A stretch of DNA of 52,729 bases from an uncultured Lachnospiraceae bacterium (GCA_947626945.1 CANQUC010000014.1:1-52729); one strand, 5' to 3'; shown: positions 17,766-26,628, numbered from the stretch's first letter. Program-made: numbers and translations. The notes: generated from the letters alone by a model not told the origin.

Positions 17766-18674
17766 TCAGAACAGGATCTTTTTCATTTTCCGCGAAAACA
17801 GATAGACGGTATCGGAAAGTATGTCCTCCGCGGCCACCTGGGTTTCGTTGACCTGCCGCACCACTTCCCGGAGTTTTTCTTTTTCGTAAGCCTCTTTTGC
17901 CGGAAGAAGAATCACCTCGTGAACAGAGCTTGGAAGAATGTACAGATCCGCTCCCACCGTCATGGCAAATCTGGAAAGGACGCCCGGATAAAGCATACAG
18001 ATCGCCCCGTACCGCCGAAGATAATTGGTCAGCACATACATATGGCTGTCCACGCGCACCTGCTCCATTTCCTCTCTGGTCAGGTCGGACGGATCCTCCC
18101 GGGCCATTTCCCGCAGGATCTGATTCATGGGCTTGAGCTCCACCGGAAGCTTTTCCCTTGTATTGCTCATGGCGATTCTGTATAAATCCGCCGTCTGAAT
18201 CTGCCAGAGATCCAGATGCGAATTGCATACCTGTATCTGAATCTCTCCAAGAGTCTCATGTCGCAGCTTGCAGTAAAACACAATGGCAAGATCCATAATA
18301 CGGATATGGGGAATGTCGGACAGGTTTTCCCGGTTTCGCTCAAAGTGAACCAGCCTGCCGTAAAGATGATCCTTTACCTGATCGAATTCTTTGTAAAAGT
18401 CCATGTTTACCGGATCGATCCTGTCTTCGCCGTATTTATAAAAGTCCGTGATTTCTCCGACAATGGTGCCCAAAGGGCAGCCTTTTTCATATTCTTCAAA
18501 ATAATCGTTCAGGTACAGGGCGGGCGCTATGGTGTTTCCCTCCCGCAGCACTGTCAGTCCATCCAGTCTGCTCCCGTTGTTTCTCAGGATCTTATGGATC
18601 TCAATCTGATCATCCTTTTGCAGTTCTTTTTGTACCGATTCCAGCACCCGGTCTTTGAATTCCTCATATTCCAT
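17766..18674 (-). CDS. DUF5688 family protein of unknown function
   Basis: 302 residues, cytoplasmic by composition, with no signal peptide or membrane segment. The sequence resembles the DUF5688 proteins of Lachnospiraceae: an N-terminal segment with [12 protein letters not shown] and [16 protein letters not shown], and a C-terminal half with [28 protein letters not shown]. No catalytic motif is evident. Ribosome site AAAGGATGG lies before the ATG and a perfect consensus promoter lies upstream, so strong expression is expected. It is a single-gene unit divergent from the PIG-V gene. Function is not known to me. Confidence 0.82.
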   Translation of the reverse strand: MEYEEFKDRVLESVQKELQKDDQIEIHKILRNNGSRLDGLTVLREGNTIAPALYLNDYFEEYEKGCPLGTIVGEITDFYKYGEDRIDPVNMDFYKEFDQVKDHLYGRLVHFERNRENLSDIPHIRIMDLAIVFYCKLRHETLGEIQIQVCNSHLDLWQIQTADLYRIAMSNTREKLPVELKPMNQILREMAREDPSDLTREEMEQVRVDSHMYVLTNYLRRYGAICMLYPGVLSRFAMTVGADLYILPSSVHEVILLPAKEAYEKEKLREVVRQVNETQVAAEDILSDTVYLFSRKMKKILF

Positions 18675-18734
18675 TTTAGTCCATCCTTTTTCTTTTTTGT
18701 TGAAATTTTATATAATTTGTTGCTTCATGTTCTA

Positions 18735-18763
18735 ATTATATTGTATTTGTCAATTCTTGTCAA
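18735..18763 (-). promoter_or_regulatory. Perfect-consensus sigma-A promoter of the DUF5688 gene
   Basis: TTGACA, 17-base spacer and TATAAT on the minus strand, the only full match to both hexamers in the window. A second TTGACA lies inside the spacer. Confidence 0.85.
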
Positions 18764-18829
18764 CGAAATTTTTTATGATTTTTTCATTTTTTGTATAAAA
18801 CGGATAAAACAGTTGATACTACAGGATAG

Positions 18830-18854
18830 AAATTGTCTTTCCCCGACAATTTCA
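18830..18854. repeat. Perfect 9-bp hairpin, no T-run
   Basis: GAAATTGTC, loop TTTCCCC, GACAATTTC. It lies between the two divergent promoters and outside both predicted transcripts. Confidence 0.65.
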
Positions 18855-18892
18855 CTACAAAAGACGAATAGTAATACTTATCCTCCCCTTTT

Positions 18893-18931
18893 TTAGTCCC
18901 CGGCATCTGATCTTTCAGGCTCCGGGGACTT
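18893..18931 (+). terminator. Terminator-like hairpin upstream of the PIG-V promoter
   Basis: AGTCCCCGG and CCGGGGACT (9 bp, loop 18) followed by TTCTTTT on plus. No gene reads into it on plus within the window, so it may end an unannotated short transcript. Confidence 0.45.
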
Positions 18932-18972
18932 TCTTTTCCCCATTTCAGGGTCTTACGGGGAATCTGTTCCAC

Positions 18973-19001
18973 TTGCAACAGGCCGCGCAATCTGGTAAAA
19001 T
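18973..19001 (+). promoter_or_regulatory. Sigma-A promoter of the PIG-V/PHP pair
   Basis: TTGCAA, 17-base spacer and TAAAAT, about 41 bases upstream of the ATG at 19043. Confidence 0.65.
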
Positions 19002-19042
19002 ACGGATAAATACTCAACCACGCCAGAAAGGAGCCTTTTGCA

Positions 19043-20320
19043 ATGCCGGATTTCGCGCCTCTTTTCATTCCCGCCGTCCTTGCTTTTCTGTTTATCCTGA
19101 TCAAGCTTGCAGGGGTCAGGGAATTGTCCCTTTTCGGACATTCATTCAGCCTTTTTCTGGAGCCCTCCGCAGAAAGCGATCCTGTGTCGGCAGCCGATCT
19201 GCTTACCGTTGTGGGCTGGGCACTCTTCATCAGGGCGCTGGCTTACCTGCTCAGCGCTTATGTAGTCCCTGCCTTTCAGATCGGCGATATTTCCAGCCTT
19301 CCGGATCGCTGGGCAAACTGGGACGGCAGCCACTATCTGAATCTTGCCAGGCTTGGCTATTCTGATTTTACAGAAGACGGACAGCACCTGTTTCTGGTTT
19401 TCTTTCCGCTGTATCCGTGGCTGATCCGGGGACTGCATCTTCTGATTCCCAATTACCAGGCCTGTGCTTATCTGGTATCCAACCTGTGTTTTGTAGGGGG
19501 CTGCTGCTATTTTTATCTGCTTGTGGCAAATGATTTTTCCAAAAAGACCGCCTTTCGCAGCGTACTTTTGCTTTCTCTCTTTCCGTTTGCCTTTTTCTTT
19601 GGGGCAGTCCGCACGGAAAGTCTGTTTTTCCTGACCTCGGCGGCATCCCTGTACTATATCCGAAAACACCGGTTCTTTCCCGCGTCGGTCTGGGGCGCCC
19701 TGGCTGCCCTCTCCCGTATGCAGGGACTGCTGCTTGCGGTAGCGGCGGCCGCGGAGATCATTTCCGCCTATCATCCTTTTGCCATGCTGAAAGAAAAGCG
19801 GTTTCATGACTTTTGGACTCTTTGCTGGCAGAAAGTGATCTTCCTGCCCCTGACCGCTGTAGGCACGCTGATCTATCTTTTGTTGAATTATCATGTAAGC
19901 GGCAACCCTTTCCAGTTTCTGATCTATCAGAAAGAACACTGGTTCCAGGGCTCTACCCTGTTTACCAACACGCTTCAGATCATCTGGAATCAGATAACCA
20001 GTGCGGATCCGGACAAGATTCTGATCCTGTGGTTTCCTCAGTTTGTCCTGTTCTTCTTCGGACTTGTGGTGCTGCTGATCGGAATCCGCCGCATACCCGC
20101 CACCTACAGCGTGTACTTTTTCATATACTTTTTCATGAACTTTTCCATTACCTGGCCCTTAAGCTGCGGCAGATATATGACCTGTGCCCTGCCCATGTTC
20201 GTTGTACTGGCAGAATCAAGCCGCCGGCATCCCCATCTGCACCGCGGCCTGCTTACGGCGTCTGCCATGCTGTTTGCCGTGTACATTCCGCTGTTTTTAA
20301 TGAACCTGCATTTATATTAA
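19043..20320 (+). CDS. PIG-V-like integral membrane (GT-C) glycosyltransferase
   Basis: 425 residues with roughly ten hydrophobic segments. The extracytoplasmic loop after the second or third membrane segment carries DRWANWDGSHYLNLARLGY, with acidic residues typical of GT-C enzymes, then FFPLYPWLIRGLHLL, the pattern of PIG-V family mannosyltransferases. Such enzymes use lipid-linked sugars and act on the outer membrane face; donor and acceptor are unknown here. Ribosome site AAAGGAG lies 9 bases before the ATG. It is followed after 12 bases by the PHP gene, probably as one transcript. Confidence 0.82.
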   Translation: MPDFAPLFIPAVLAFLFILIKLAGVRELSLFGHSFSLFLEPSAESDPVSAADLLTVVGWALFIRALAYLLSAYVVPAFQIGDISSLPDRWANWDGSHYLNLARLGYSDFTEDGQHLFLVFFPLYPWLIRGLHLLIPNYQACAYLVSNLCFVGGCCYFYLLVANDFSKKTAFRSVLLLSLFPFAFFFGAVRTESLFFLTSAASLYYIRKHRFFPASVWGALAALSRMQGLLLAVAAAAEIISAYHPFAMLKEKRFHDFWTLCWQKVIFLPLTAVGTLIYLLLNYHVSGNPFQFLIYQKEHWFQGSTLFTNTLQIIWNQITSADPDKILILWFPQFVLFFFGLVVLLIGIRRIPATYSVYFFIYFFMNFSITWPLSCGRYMTCALPMFVVLAESSRRHPHLHRGLLTASAMLFAVYIPLFLMNLHLY

Positions 20321-20332
20321 AGGAGGCTTCTT

Positions 20333-21130
20333 ATGTTTGACGACCATCTTCACACCTGTTTTTCCGGAGACAGCGACGCTTCTGTGGAATCCATGGTGGA
20401 GGCCGCCGTGGAAAAGGGACTGACCTCCATCTGCGTTACCGATCATCAGGATCCGGACTTTCCGCCCTGCGACATCAGCTTTGATCTGGATACGGATCGG
20501 TATCTGCCTGTGCTGTCCTCCTTTCGTCGGCGCTATCAGAACCGCATAGATCTCCGCATTGGGGTGGAGCTTGGCCTGCAGCCTCATCTGGCTTCTTATT
20601 TTCAGGATTATGTAAACCGGTATCCCTTTGATTTTATCATTGGCTCTACCCATGTGGTAGCAGGACTGGATGTGTATGATCCGGCCTACTTTGCGGGGAA
20701 ACAGGAGCGGGACGCCTATGAACAGTATTTTCAGACTGTGCTGGAGAATCTGAAGTCCTTTTGCAATATTGACGTATGCGGCCATCTGGATTATGTGGTT
20801 CGTTACGGTCCCAACAAAAATCGATTTTACTCCTATGAAGCCTATGCCCACTGTCTGGATCCCATTCTGCGGTTTCTGACAGAAAAGGGCATCGGACTGG
20901 AAGTGAACACCGGCGGCTTAAAAAGCGGCCTTGGAACAACCAATCCGATGCCTGAGATCATCAAACGGTATCTGGCTTTGGGAGGCGACTGCGTCACGCT
21001 GGGCTCCGACGCCCACAGACCGGAAGAGATCGCCGGTCATTTCCCCAGAACTCTTGAGATCTTAAAAGACTGCGGCGTCCGGTATCTCTGCACCTTTTCC
21101 CGCCGCAGGCCCGCCCATGTAAAGCTTTGA
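20333..21130 (+). CDS. PHP-domain phosphatase, histidinol-phosphatase HisJ family
   Basis: 265 residues with the complete PHP metal site: HLHTCFSGD near the start, CVTDHQD, a Glu in GVELGL, GSTHVV, CGHLDYVV and GSDAHRPEEI. The family hydrolyses histidinol phosphate in histidine synthesis or other small phosphates. No his gene is adjacent, so the histidine role is inferred from family only. Ribosome site AAAGGAGG precedes the ATG. Its stop codon overlaps the first base pairs of a terminator. Confidence 0.87.
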   Translation: MFDDHLHTCFSGDSDASVESMVEAAVEKGLTSICVTDHQDPDFPPCDISFDLDTDRYLPVLSSFRRRYQNRIDLRIGVELGLQPHLASYFQDYVNRYPFDFIIGSTHVVAGLDVYDPAYFAGKQERDAYEQYFQTVLENLKSFCNIDVCGHLDYVVRYGPNKNRFYSYEAYAHCLDPILRFLTEKGIGLEVNTGGLKSGLGTTNPMPEIIKRYLALGGDCVTLGSDAHRPEEIAGHFPRTLEILKDCGVRYLCTFSRRRPAHVKL

Positions 21131-21150
21131 CCCGCGGGCCGGGTCTTTTT
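21129..21150 (+). terminator. Rho-independent terminator of the PIG-V/PHP unit
   Basis: GACCCG, loop CGGGC, CGGGTC and five T. The stem begins inside the TGA stop codon, and the T-run reaches the stop of the convergent desulfurase gene. Confidence 0.8.
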
Positions 21151-22339
21151 ACGCCGGCTGGCCGCCGGCAGTGGTAAAGGCTTCGTAGACTGCCGATCCG
21201 CTTCTCAGATCTGCCACATGTTTTTTTACCGCCTCAACGGTTTTCTCAATCTCCTCTTTTGTAGTCCCGGCTCCAAGAGTCAGCCGCAGTGACCCGTTTG
21301 CCAGCGCGTCCGGCAGACCAATGGCTTTCAGCACATGGGAGGGTTCTGTCGATCCGGTAGTACACGCGCTTCCTCCGGAGGCGCAGATCCCATCCATATC
21401 CAGAAGTACCCGTAAGTTTTCCCCTTCAATAAACTGAAAACTGAAATTTGCGTTATTGGGCAGCCGCAGTTTCCGGCTGCCATTTAATCTTGTATAAGGC
21501 ACCTCCGCCAGAATTCGTTTGATCAGATAGTCCCGCAGAGACCTTTCATGGGCTTCTCTGGCAGCCATTGTCTTCTGGCACAGCTCTACAGCTTTTCCAA
21601 ATCCGGCAATTCCCGCCACATTTTCCGTTCCCGCGCGCATTCCCCGCTCCTGGGCGCCTCCATGCAGAAAGGGCTTCAGGTTTACCTGCTTTGCCGCATA
21701 CAAAAAACCCACGCCCTTTGGGCCGTAGCATTTGTGACTGCTGGCGCTGAGCAGGTCAATGCCCATCTCTTTTACGTCAATGGGAATCTGACAGAATGCC
21801 TGCACCGCGTCGGTATGAAACAGAATGCGCCTTTCCTTTGCGATCTGTCCGATTTCCCTGATTGGCTGGATCGTCCCGATCTCATTGTTGGCTGTCATGA
21901 CGGAGATCAAAACCGTATCCGGCCGAATGGCGTCCCGCAGCTCCCGAAGTGATATGAAACCCTGTTCATTTACAGGCAGATAAGTGATTTCAAATCCCCT
22001 TTCTTCCAGATAACCGCAGGTATGGAGCACCGCGTGATGCTCCATGGCCGTGGTGATCAGATGGCCGCCTCCTTGCCCGTACTGCTCTGCCACTGCCGTC
22101 AGCGCCCAGTTGTCGCTTTCCGTACCGCCTCCTGTAAAATAGATTTCTTCACTGTCTGCATGGATCGCCGCCGCCACTGTCTGCCTGGCGTCTGCCAGGG
22201 CTTTTTTGGGCGCCTCCGACAGACCGTAGCTGCTGGAAGGATTTCCGTAATCTTCTCCGCAGTAAGGCAGCATGGCTTCCAGCGCTTCCGGCGCAAGGGG
22301 CGTGGTAGCCGCGTGATCCAGATATATCCATGGGTCCAT
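21149..22339 (-). CDS. Cysteine desulfurase (NifS/IscS family)
   Basis: 396 residues, a class V aminotransferase-fold PLP enzyme. It begins MDPWIYLDHAATTPL; the PLP-binding Lys lies in SASSHKCYGPKGVG, and the sulfur-carrying Cys is in the loop ASGGSACTTGSTEPSHV. It takes sulfur from cysteine for Fe-S clusters or thio-cofactors. I start at 22339 because AAGGAG lies before it; a longer reading to 22456 would run into the divergent flippase gene. No iscU-like gene is adjacent. Confidence 0.9.
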   Translation of the reverse strand: MDPWIYLDHAATTPLAPEALEAMLPYCGEDYGNPSSSYGLSEAPKKALADARQTVAAAIHADSEEIYFTGGGTESDNWALTAVAEQYGQGGGHLITTAMEHHAVLHTCGYLEERGFEITYLPVNEQGFISLRELRDAIRPDTVLISVMTANNEIGTIQPIREIGQIAKERRILFHTDAVQAFCQIPIDVKEMGIDLLSASSHKCYGPKGVGFLYAAKQVNLKPFLHGGAQERGMRAGTENVAGIAGFGKAVELCQKTMAAREAHERSLRDYLIKRILAEVPYTRLNGSRKLRLPNNANFSFQFIEGENLRVLLDMDGICASGGSACTTGSTEPSHVLKAIGLPDALANGSLRLTLGAGTTKEEIEKTVEAVKKHVADLRSGSAVYEAFTTAGGQPA

Positions 22340-22424
22340 GAATCTGCTCCTTCCTTTTTCCTCCGTTCTGCCATGGATGATTGACTCATATATATATTGA
22401 CAAGACCAACTTGAAGTCTTTGCC

Positions 22425-23942
22425 ATGAACAACAAAAAAAAGATTTTAAAAGGCACCCTGATCCTGACGATCGCAGGTGCCGTAACCCGGCTGATCGGTT
22501 TTTATTATAGGATATTCCTCTCCCATCAGATTGGTGCAGAGCAGCTTGGCATCTACCAGCTGATCTTTCCGCTTCTGGTTCTGGCTTTTTCCTTTACCTC
22601 CTCCGGTATCCAGCTGGTGATCTCCCGACAGGTTGCCGCTGGCGCGTGCCGAAGCCGCGCTTCCGGAAGCGACGGCAAAGAAGTGCTGATCGCGGGCCTT
22701 TTTCTCTCCATGGTGCTGTCTGCCGGCGTTTTTTTTCTGATGCGCCGCTTCGCCCCCTTTCTGGCAGAGCATTTTCTGTCGGAGCCCAGATGCGCACCCC
22801 TTCTTCGGGCCGCGGCATGGTGCGTTCCCCTTTCCGGCATTCACATGTGCATTGAGGGCTATTACTTTGGCAGACAGAAAACAGCCATTCCAGCCGCGAC
22901 CAGTCTGGCTGAGCAGCTGGTACGGGTATTATCCGTATGGCTTCTATGCCGGATCGCCGTTTCGGAGGGCCGGGCCCTGACCGTAGAGGTGGCTGTCTAC
23001 GGCATGGTTCTTGGAGAGGCAGCTTCCGCCCTGATCTGCGTCACGGCGCTGTCCTTTGGAAAAAAAGCCTCCCTTTCCGCCCTCTTTGGCGGCTGCTTTC
23101 GAGAAACCGCTCAGGCTTTTGTCCGCCAGGGAATTCCCCTTACCGCCAACCGGGTGCTGCTGAATCTGCTTCAGAGCCTGGAGGCGGTGCTGATTCCCGG
23201 CAGACTGCGGATGTTTGGATTGTCCGCTTCGGAAAGCCTGAGCGTTTACGGAGTTCTCACCGGTATGGCCCTGCCCTTTGTCCTGTTTCCCTCCACGCTG
23301 ATCAACTCGGCATCCACCATGCTGATGCCCTCCGTTGCGGACGCGCAGGCAAGACATCAGGAATACTCCCTGAAAAGCACTGTGGAGTATACCCTGAAAT
23401 ACTGCCTGCTCCTTGGTATTTTCTGTACTTCCGTTTTCGTTTTCTGGGGACATCAGATCGGGCTGGCGGTCTTCCACAACCAGCTGGCCGGCCGCTTTTT
23501 ATGCGTTCTGGGATGGATCTGCCCGCTGCTTTATATTTCCTCTACCTTTGGCAGCATCATTCACGGTCTTGGCAAAACCATGACCGTTTTTGTGATCAAT
23601 TTATGCAGTCTGTTTCTGCGCATCCTCTTTGTGCTGATCCTGATTCCCAGATATTCCATTTTAGGTTATCTGTGGGGCATGCTGGCCTGTCATCTGCTGT
23701 CTGCCTTTCTGTATATTGTGATCTTAAAAAGATCCATTGCCTTTTCCGTAAATCTGACGGAATATCTAATCAAGCCCTGCCTTGCCGCCCTGGCTTCCTG
23801 TATGGCGGCCCGGCTGATGATCCCGGCCCCAAAGGAACCATCCATTCCCGTCCTTGGATTTCTGCTGGCTCTCAGCGGCGCCGTCTATTTGCTGTTTATT
23901 TGTTTTATGGGATGTCTGAAAGAATTCAGACGGGAACATTGA
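22425..23942 (+). CDS. SpoVB-like polysaccharide/lipid flippase (MOP superfamily)
   Basis: 505 residues with about 14 predicted membrane helices. It opens KGTLILTIAGAVTRLIGFYYRIFLSHQIG and continues GAEQLGIYQLIFPLL, the pattern of SpoVB/MurJ-type lipid II flippases of the MOP superfamily; SpoVB itself is needed for spore cortex formation. An exact paralog cannot be chosen. The start lacks a visible Shine-Dalgarno site, and eight A follow codon 3, a possible slippage tract. It is divergent from the desulfurase gene with only 85 bases between. Confidence 0.83.
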   Translation: MNNKKKILKGTLILTIAGAVTRLIGFYYRIFLSHQIGAEQLGIYQLIFPLLVLAFSFTSSGIQLVISRQVAAGACRSRASGSDGKEVLIAGLFLSMVLSAGVFFLMRRFAPFLAEHFLSEPRCAPLLRAAAWCVPLSGIHMCIEGYYFGRQKTAIPAATSLAEQLVRVLSVWLLCRIAVSEGRALTVEVAVYGMVLGEAASALICVTALSFGKKASLSALFGGCFRETAQAFVRQGIPLTANRVLLNLLQSLEAVLIPGRLRMFGLSASESLSVYGVLTGMALPFVLFPSTLINSASTMLMPSVADAQARHQEYSLKSTVEYTLKYCLLLGIFCTSVFVFWGHQIGLAVFHNQLAGRFLCVLGWICPLLYISSTFGSIIHGLGKTMTVFVINLCSLFLRILFVLILIPRYSILGYLWGMLACHLLSAFLYIVILKRSIAFSVNLTEYLIKPCLAALASCMAARLMIPAPKEPSIPVLGFLLALSGAVYLLFICFMGCLKEFRREH

Positions 23943-23967
23943 CTTCCAAATGAATTCGCAATATAAT
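23939..23967 (+). promoter_or_regulatory. Sigma-A promoter of aroF
   Basis: TTGACT, 17-base spacer and a perfect TATAAT. The -35 overlaps the stop codon of the flippase gene. Confidence 0.78.
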
Positions 23968-24011
23968 GAAATGCGTACGTTATCAATCTCAAAATCCAAA
24001 GGAATGACAAT

Positions 24012-25040
24012 ATGAACTTAGAATTTAAAAGAAAACTGCCTATCCCCATGGAGATCAAGAAAGAATATCCCCTTTCTGAGCGGGCAGCGGCAGTCAAAGA
24101 AACAAAAGACCGGGAAATCCGGGATGTGTTTACCGGCGCTTCCGATAAATTTCTTGTGATTATCGGGCCCTGTTCCGCGGACAACGAAGACGCGGTTTTG
24201 GATTATGTAAACCGTCTTGCCCGCGTACAGGAAAAGGTGGCAGACCGGCTGATCCTGATCCCCCGGGTTTACACCAACAAGCCCCGCACAACCGGCGAGG
24301 GCTATAAGGGCATTTTGCATCAGCCGGATCCCACAAAGGCTCCGGATATCCTCCAGGGCCTGATCGCCATCCGCAAGCTGCATATGCGCACCATTGAGGA
24401 GACCGGTCTGCCCACGGCAGACGAAATGCTCTATCCGGAAAACTACCGTTATCTGAACGATCTGCTGTCCTATGTAGCCATTGGCGCCCGTTCCGTGGAG
24501 GATCAGCATCACCGCATGACCGCCAGCGGCATGTCCGTGCCTGCCGGCATGAAAAATCCCACCAGCGGCGATCTGACGGTAATGATGAATTCGGTGGTGG
24601 CTGCCCAGGCAAGCCACAACTTTATCTACCGCGGATGGGAAGTGGAATCCAAAGGCAACGACCTGGCCCACACCATTCTCCGCGGCGCCGTCAACAAGCG
24701 GGGCCAGTGCATTCCCAATTATCACTACGAAGATCTGAGTCTTCTTGTGGAACTGTATCAACAGCGGGACTACAAAAATCCCGCCTGCATCGTGGACGCC
24801 AATCACTCCAACTCCAACAAGCAGTTCCGGGAACAGATCCGCATTACAAAGGAAGTGCTCCACAGCCGCCGCCACTCTCCTGATATTGCCAGTCTGGTAA
24901 AAGGCGTGATGATCGAAAGCTATCTGGTAGAAGGCTGTCAGAAGGTATCGGAGGGCGTATACGGCAAATCCATCACCGATCCCTGCCTTGGATGGGAGGA
25001 CTCGGAACAGCTGATCTATATCATAGCCGAATCTGTCTGA
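24012..25040 (+). CDS. aroF: 3-deoxy-7-phosphoheptulonate synthase, class I (AroF/G/H type)
   Basis: 342 residues. It contains IIGPCSADNEDAVLDYV (near 52-68), PRVYTNKPRTTGEGYKG (near 84-100), ARSVEDQHHRMTASG, GMKNPTSGDL and VDANHSNSNKQ, which hold the PEP-, erythrose-4-phosphate- and metal-binding residues of the E. coli-type enzyme. It catalyses the first step of the shikimate pathway. No other aro gene is adjacent. Ribosome site AAAGGAATG lies before the ATG, behind its own promoter; a 17-bp tandem repeat starts within its stop codon and a strong terminator follows. Confidence 0.95.
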   Translation: MNLEFKRKLPIPMEIKKEYPLSERAAAVKETKDREIRDVFTGASDKFLVIIGPCSADNEDAVLDYVNRLARVQEKVADRLILIPRVYTNKPRTTGEGYKGILHQPDPTKAPDILQGLIAIRKLHMRTIEETGLPTADEMLYPENYRYLNDLLSYVAIGARSVEDQHHRMTASGMSVPAGMKNPTSGDLTVMMNSVVAAQASHNFIYRGWEVESKGNDLAHTILRGAVNKRGQCIPNYHYEDLSLLVELYQQRDYKNPACIVDANHSNSNKQFREQIRITKEVLHSRRHSPDIASLVKGVMIESYLVEGCQKVSEGVYGKSITDPCLGWEDSEQLIYIIAESV

Positions 25041-25096
25041 AACAGGTTTTTGGATGAAACAGGTTTTTGGATGAAACAGGTTTTTGGATGAAACAG
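25039..25096. repeat. 17-bp tandem repeat, three full copies plus seven bases
   Basis: The unit GAAACAGGTTTTTGGAT repeats exactly at 25039, 25056 and 25073, then GAAACAG. The first copy overlaps the last two bases of the aroF stop codon. It lies between aroF and its terminator, so it is transcribed but untranslated. Confidence 0.97.
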
Positions 25097-25108
25097 CACA
25101 TGAAGAAA

Positions 25109-25153
25109 AGAGGGTATTTCCAAATCTCACATTTGAAAATACCCTCTTTTTTT
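25109..25153. terminator. Bidirectional terminator between aroF and the HD-GYP gene
   Basis: AGAGGGTATTT with a matching AAATACCCTCT, continued inward past one mismatch by CAAAT/ATTTG. T8 follows on plus and TTTTC on minus. It serves the two convergent genes. Confidence 0.9.
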
Positions 25154-26252
25154 ATGATTCTTCCTGATACAACGCTTCCATGGCGTCTCCGCACGCTTTC
25201 AGGCACTGCAGGATCTTTGGGCTGAATGTGCCGCATTCCCCGTTCAGGATCATCTCTCTGGCCTTTTCATGGCTGTAGGCCGCTTTGTAGACACGGGGGC
25301 TGACCAGGGCGTCGTACACATCCGCCAGGCTGACCACCTGAGCCCAGACAGGGATCTCATCCCCTTTCAGGCCGTCCGGATAACCTTTTCCGTCACAGCG
25401 CTCATGGTGCCATCTGCAGATATCGTATGCGTAGTGGTACATCTCTGTCTCGTCCAGATAAGGAATGGTCTCCAAAAGCTCGCATCCCTTTATGGTATGC
25501 TTTTTCATCTCCGCAAACTCTTCCGGCGTCAGTCTGCCGGGCTTATTTAAAATGGAATCGGGAATGGCGATTTTTCCGATGTCGTGCATAACCGCCGCCT
25601 CCGCGATCAGAGGCAGTTCCTTTTCTTCCAGTCCGAATTCCGGAAATTCCCGGGAAGCATACCGGCACAGCAGCAAAGTCAGCTGCTGCATCCGCTTGAT
25701 GTGTTCGCCGGATTCGCAGTCACGAAACTCCGTAGCGGTAGCAAGGGCCTCGATCAGGGAATGGTTCAGTCTCTCGATCTGCCTGACCTGCTCGCTGATC
25801 ACAATGTCCTGAGTCTTTAAAATATTGTCAAGACGGAGCATATTGGTGATACGACGTTTGATAAAGTAGGACACAAAAGGCTTTTCAATAATATCCTTTA
25901 CCCCCAGGTCGTAGGCATGCTGCAATACGTCCCATGAATTTTCCGCTGTAATGAGAAATACAGGGATACGCATGATCAGATCCTGACGGTTCAGCTCCTC
26001 CAGAACACCCATTCCATCCAGTTCCGGCATGATCAGATCCAGCAGAATCGCTGCCAGATCCTCTTTGTTGGCTTCTACCAGCTTCAGAGCCTCTATGCCG
26101 TTTTCCGCTTCCAGAATGGTATAGCTGTCGGAAAAGGTCTCGCTTAAAATGGCGCGGTTGAGCTCCACATCGTCTACAATTAGGATCTTATTACGCTGGG
26201 GCACACGGCTTTCCGTCTGCTGCAGTTTGGTTGTTGAATTGTTTGTCGTCAT
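25152..26252 (-). CDS. Response regulator with HD-GYP output domain
   Basis: 366 residues. The N-terminal receiver (about 20-140) has KILIVDDVELNR, the phospho-acceptor Asp in ILLDLIMPELDGMG and the Lys of IIEKPF. After a helical linker the HD-GYP domain shows MHDIGKIAIPD, HTIKGCELL, HHERCDGKGYPDGL and SLADVYDAL, so the HD and GYP motifs are intact. The family hydrolyses cyclic-di-GMP or related dinucleotides. I start at 26252 (MTTNNST) because AAAGGACAG precedes it. It follows the Hpt gene by 25 bases, suggesting a shared phosphorelay, but no histidine kinase lies in the window. Confidence 0.9.
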   Translation of the reverse strand: MTTNNSTTKLQQTESRVPQRNKILIVDDVELNRAILSETFSDSYTILEAENGIEALKLVEANKEDLAAILLDLIMPELDGMGVLEELNRQDLIMRIPVFLITAENSWDVLQHAYDLGVKDIIEKPFVSYFIKRRITNMLRLDNILKTQDIVISEQVRQIERLNHSLIEALATATEFRDCESGEHIKRMQQLTLLLCRYASREFPEFGLEEKELPLIAEAAVMHDIGKIAIPDSILNKPGRLTPEEFAEMKKHTIKGCELLETIPYLDETEMYHYAYDICRWHHERCDGKGYPDGLKGDEIPVWAQVVSLADVYDALVSPRVYKAAYSHEKAREMILNGECGTFSPKILQCLKACGDAMEALYQEES

Positions 26253-26277
26253 GTTCTGTCCTTTCTTCAAAGACCTT

Positions 26278-26628
26278 TCAGTCAAGCTGCGCAAGCTTTT
26301 CCTGAATGAGCTCATAGGCTTTGCAGGCTTTTTCATATTCCGCGGGAATCCCCTCATAATCCTGCGCGCGCACCATAGCCACAATATTTGTGGCAGGCAC
26401 AGTCAGACAATCCAGTCCCAGATTTCCGCAGACGCCCTTTAACGTATGGGCGGTCCGGAGAATACTTTCCTTATCGTCTGCTTTCATAGCCTCTTCAAGC
26501 TGGGAAAAGGTGTTGTCTTCCCCAAATTTCAGCACAAATTTTCTGGCAAGAGCTTCGCTGCCTGCAAATCTGGCAATCACACTGTTTCCATCGGCGCCAA
26601 TGGATTGATAAAATTCCTGAATCGTCAT
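26278..26628 (-). CDS. Hpt (histidine phosphotransfer) domain protein
   Basis: 116 residues, essentially a single Hpt four-helix domain. The motif RTAHTLKGVCGNLGL (about 70-84) contains the phospho-accepting His. Such proteins pass phosphate between receivers in multistep relays. The start at 26628 has GGAGAGG in front; the longer reading would begin upstream of the predicted transcript start. It is first in the unit with the REC-HD-GYP gene. Confidence 0.88.
   Translation of the reverse strand: MTIQEFYQSIGADGNSVIARFAGSEALARKFVLKFGEDNTFSQLEEAMKADDKESILRTAHTLKGVCGNLGLDCLTVPATNIVAMVRAQDYEGIPAEYEKACKAYELIQEKLAQLD

Larger units (their letters stand above)
18675..19042. other. Divergent intergenic region with two promoters and two hairpins
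   Basis: 368 bases without a gene. It holds the DUF5688 promoter on minus, the PIG-V promoter on plus, and between them two inverted repeats (18830-18854 and 18893-18931) that neither coding unit explains. The left half is AT-rich. No convincing ORF or riboswitch was recognised. Confidence 0.7.

Noticed and set aside
18784-19230. Minus-strand open frame across the DUF5688/PIG-V gap
   Set aside because: It overlaps the PIG-V promoter and coding region, matches no family and is not preceded by a promoter.
25039-25096. CRISPR array
   Set aside because: The units are directly adjacent with no spacers and only 17 bases long, and no cas genes are near.
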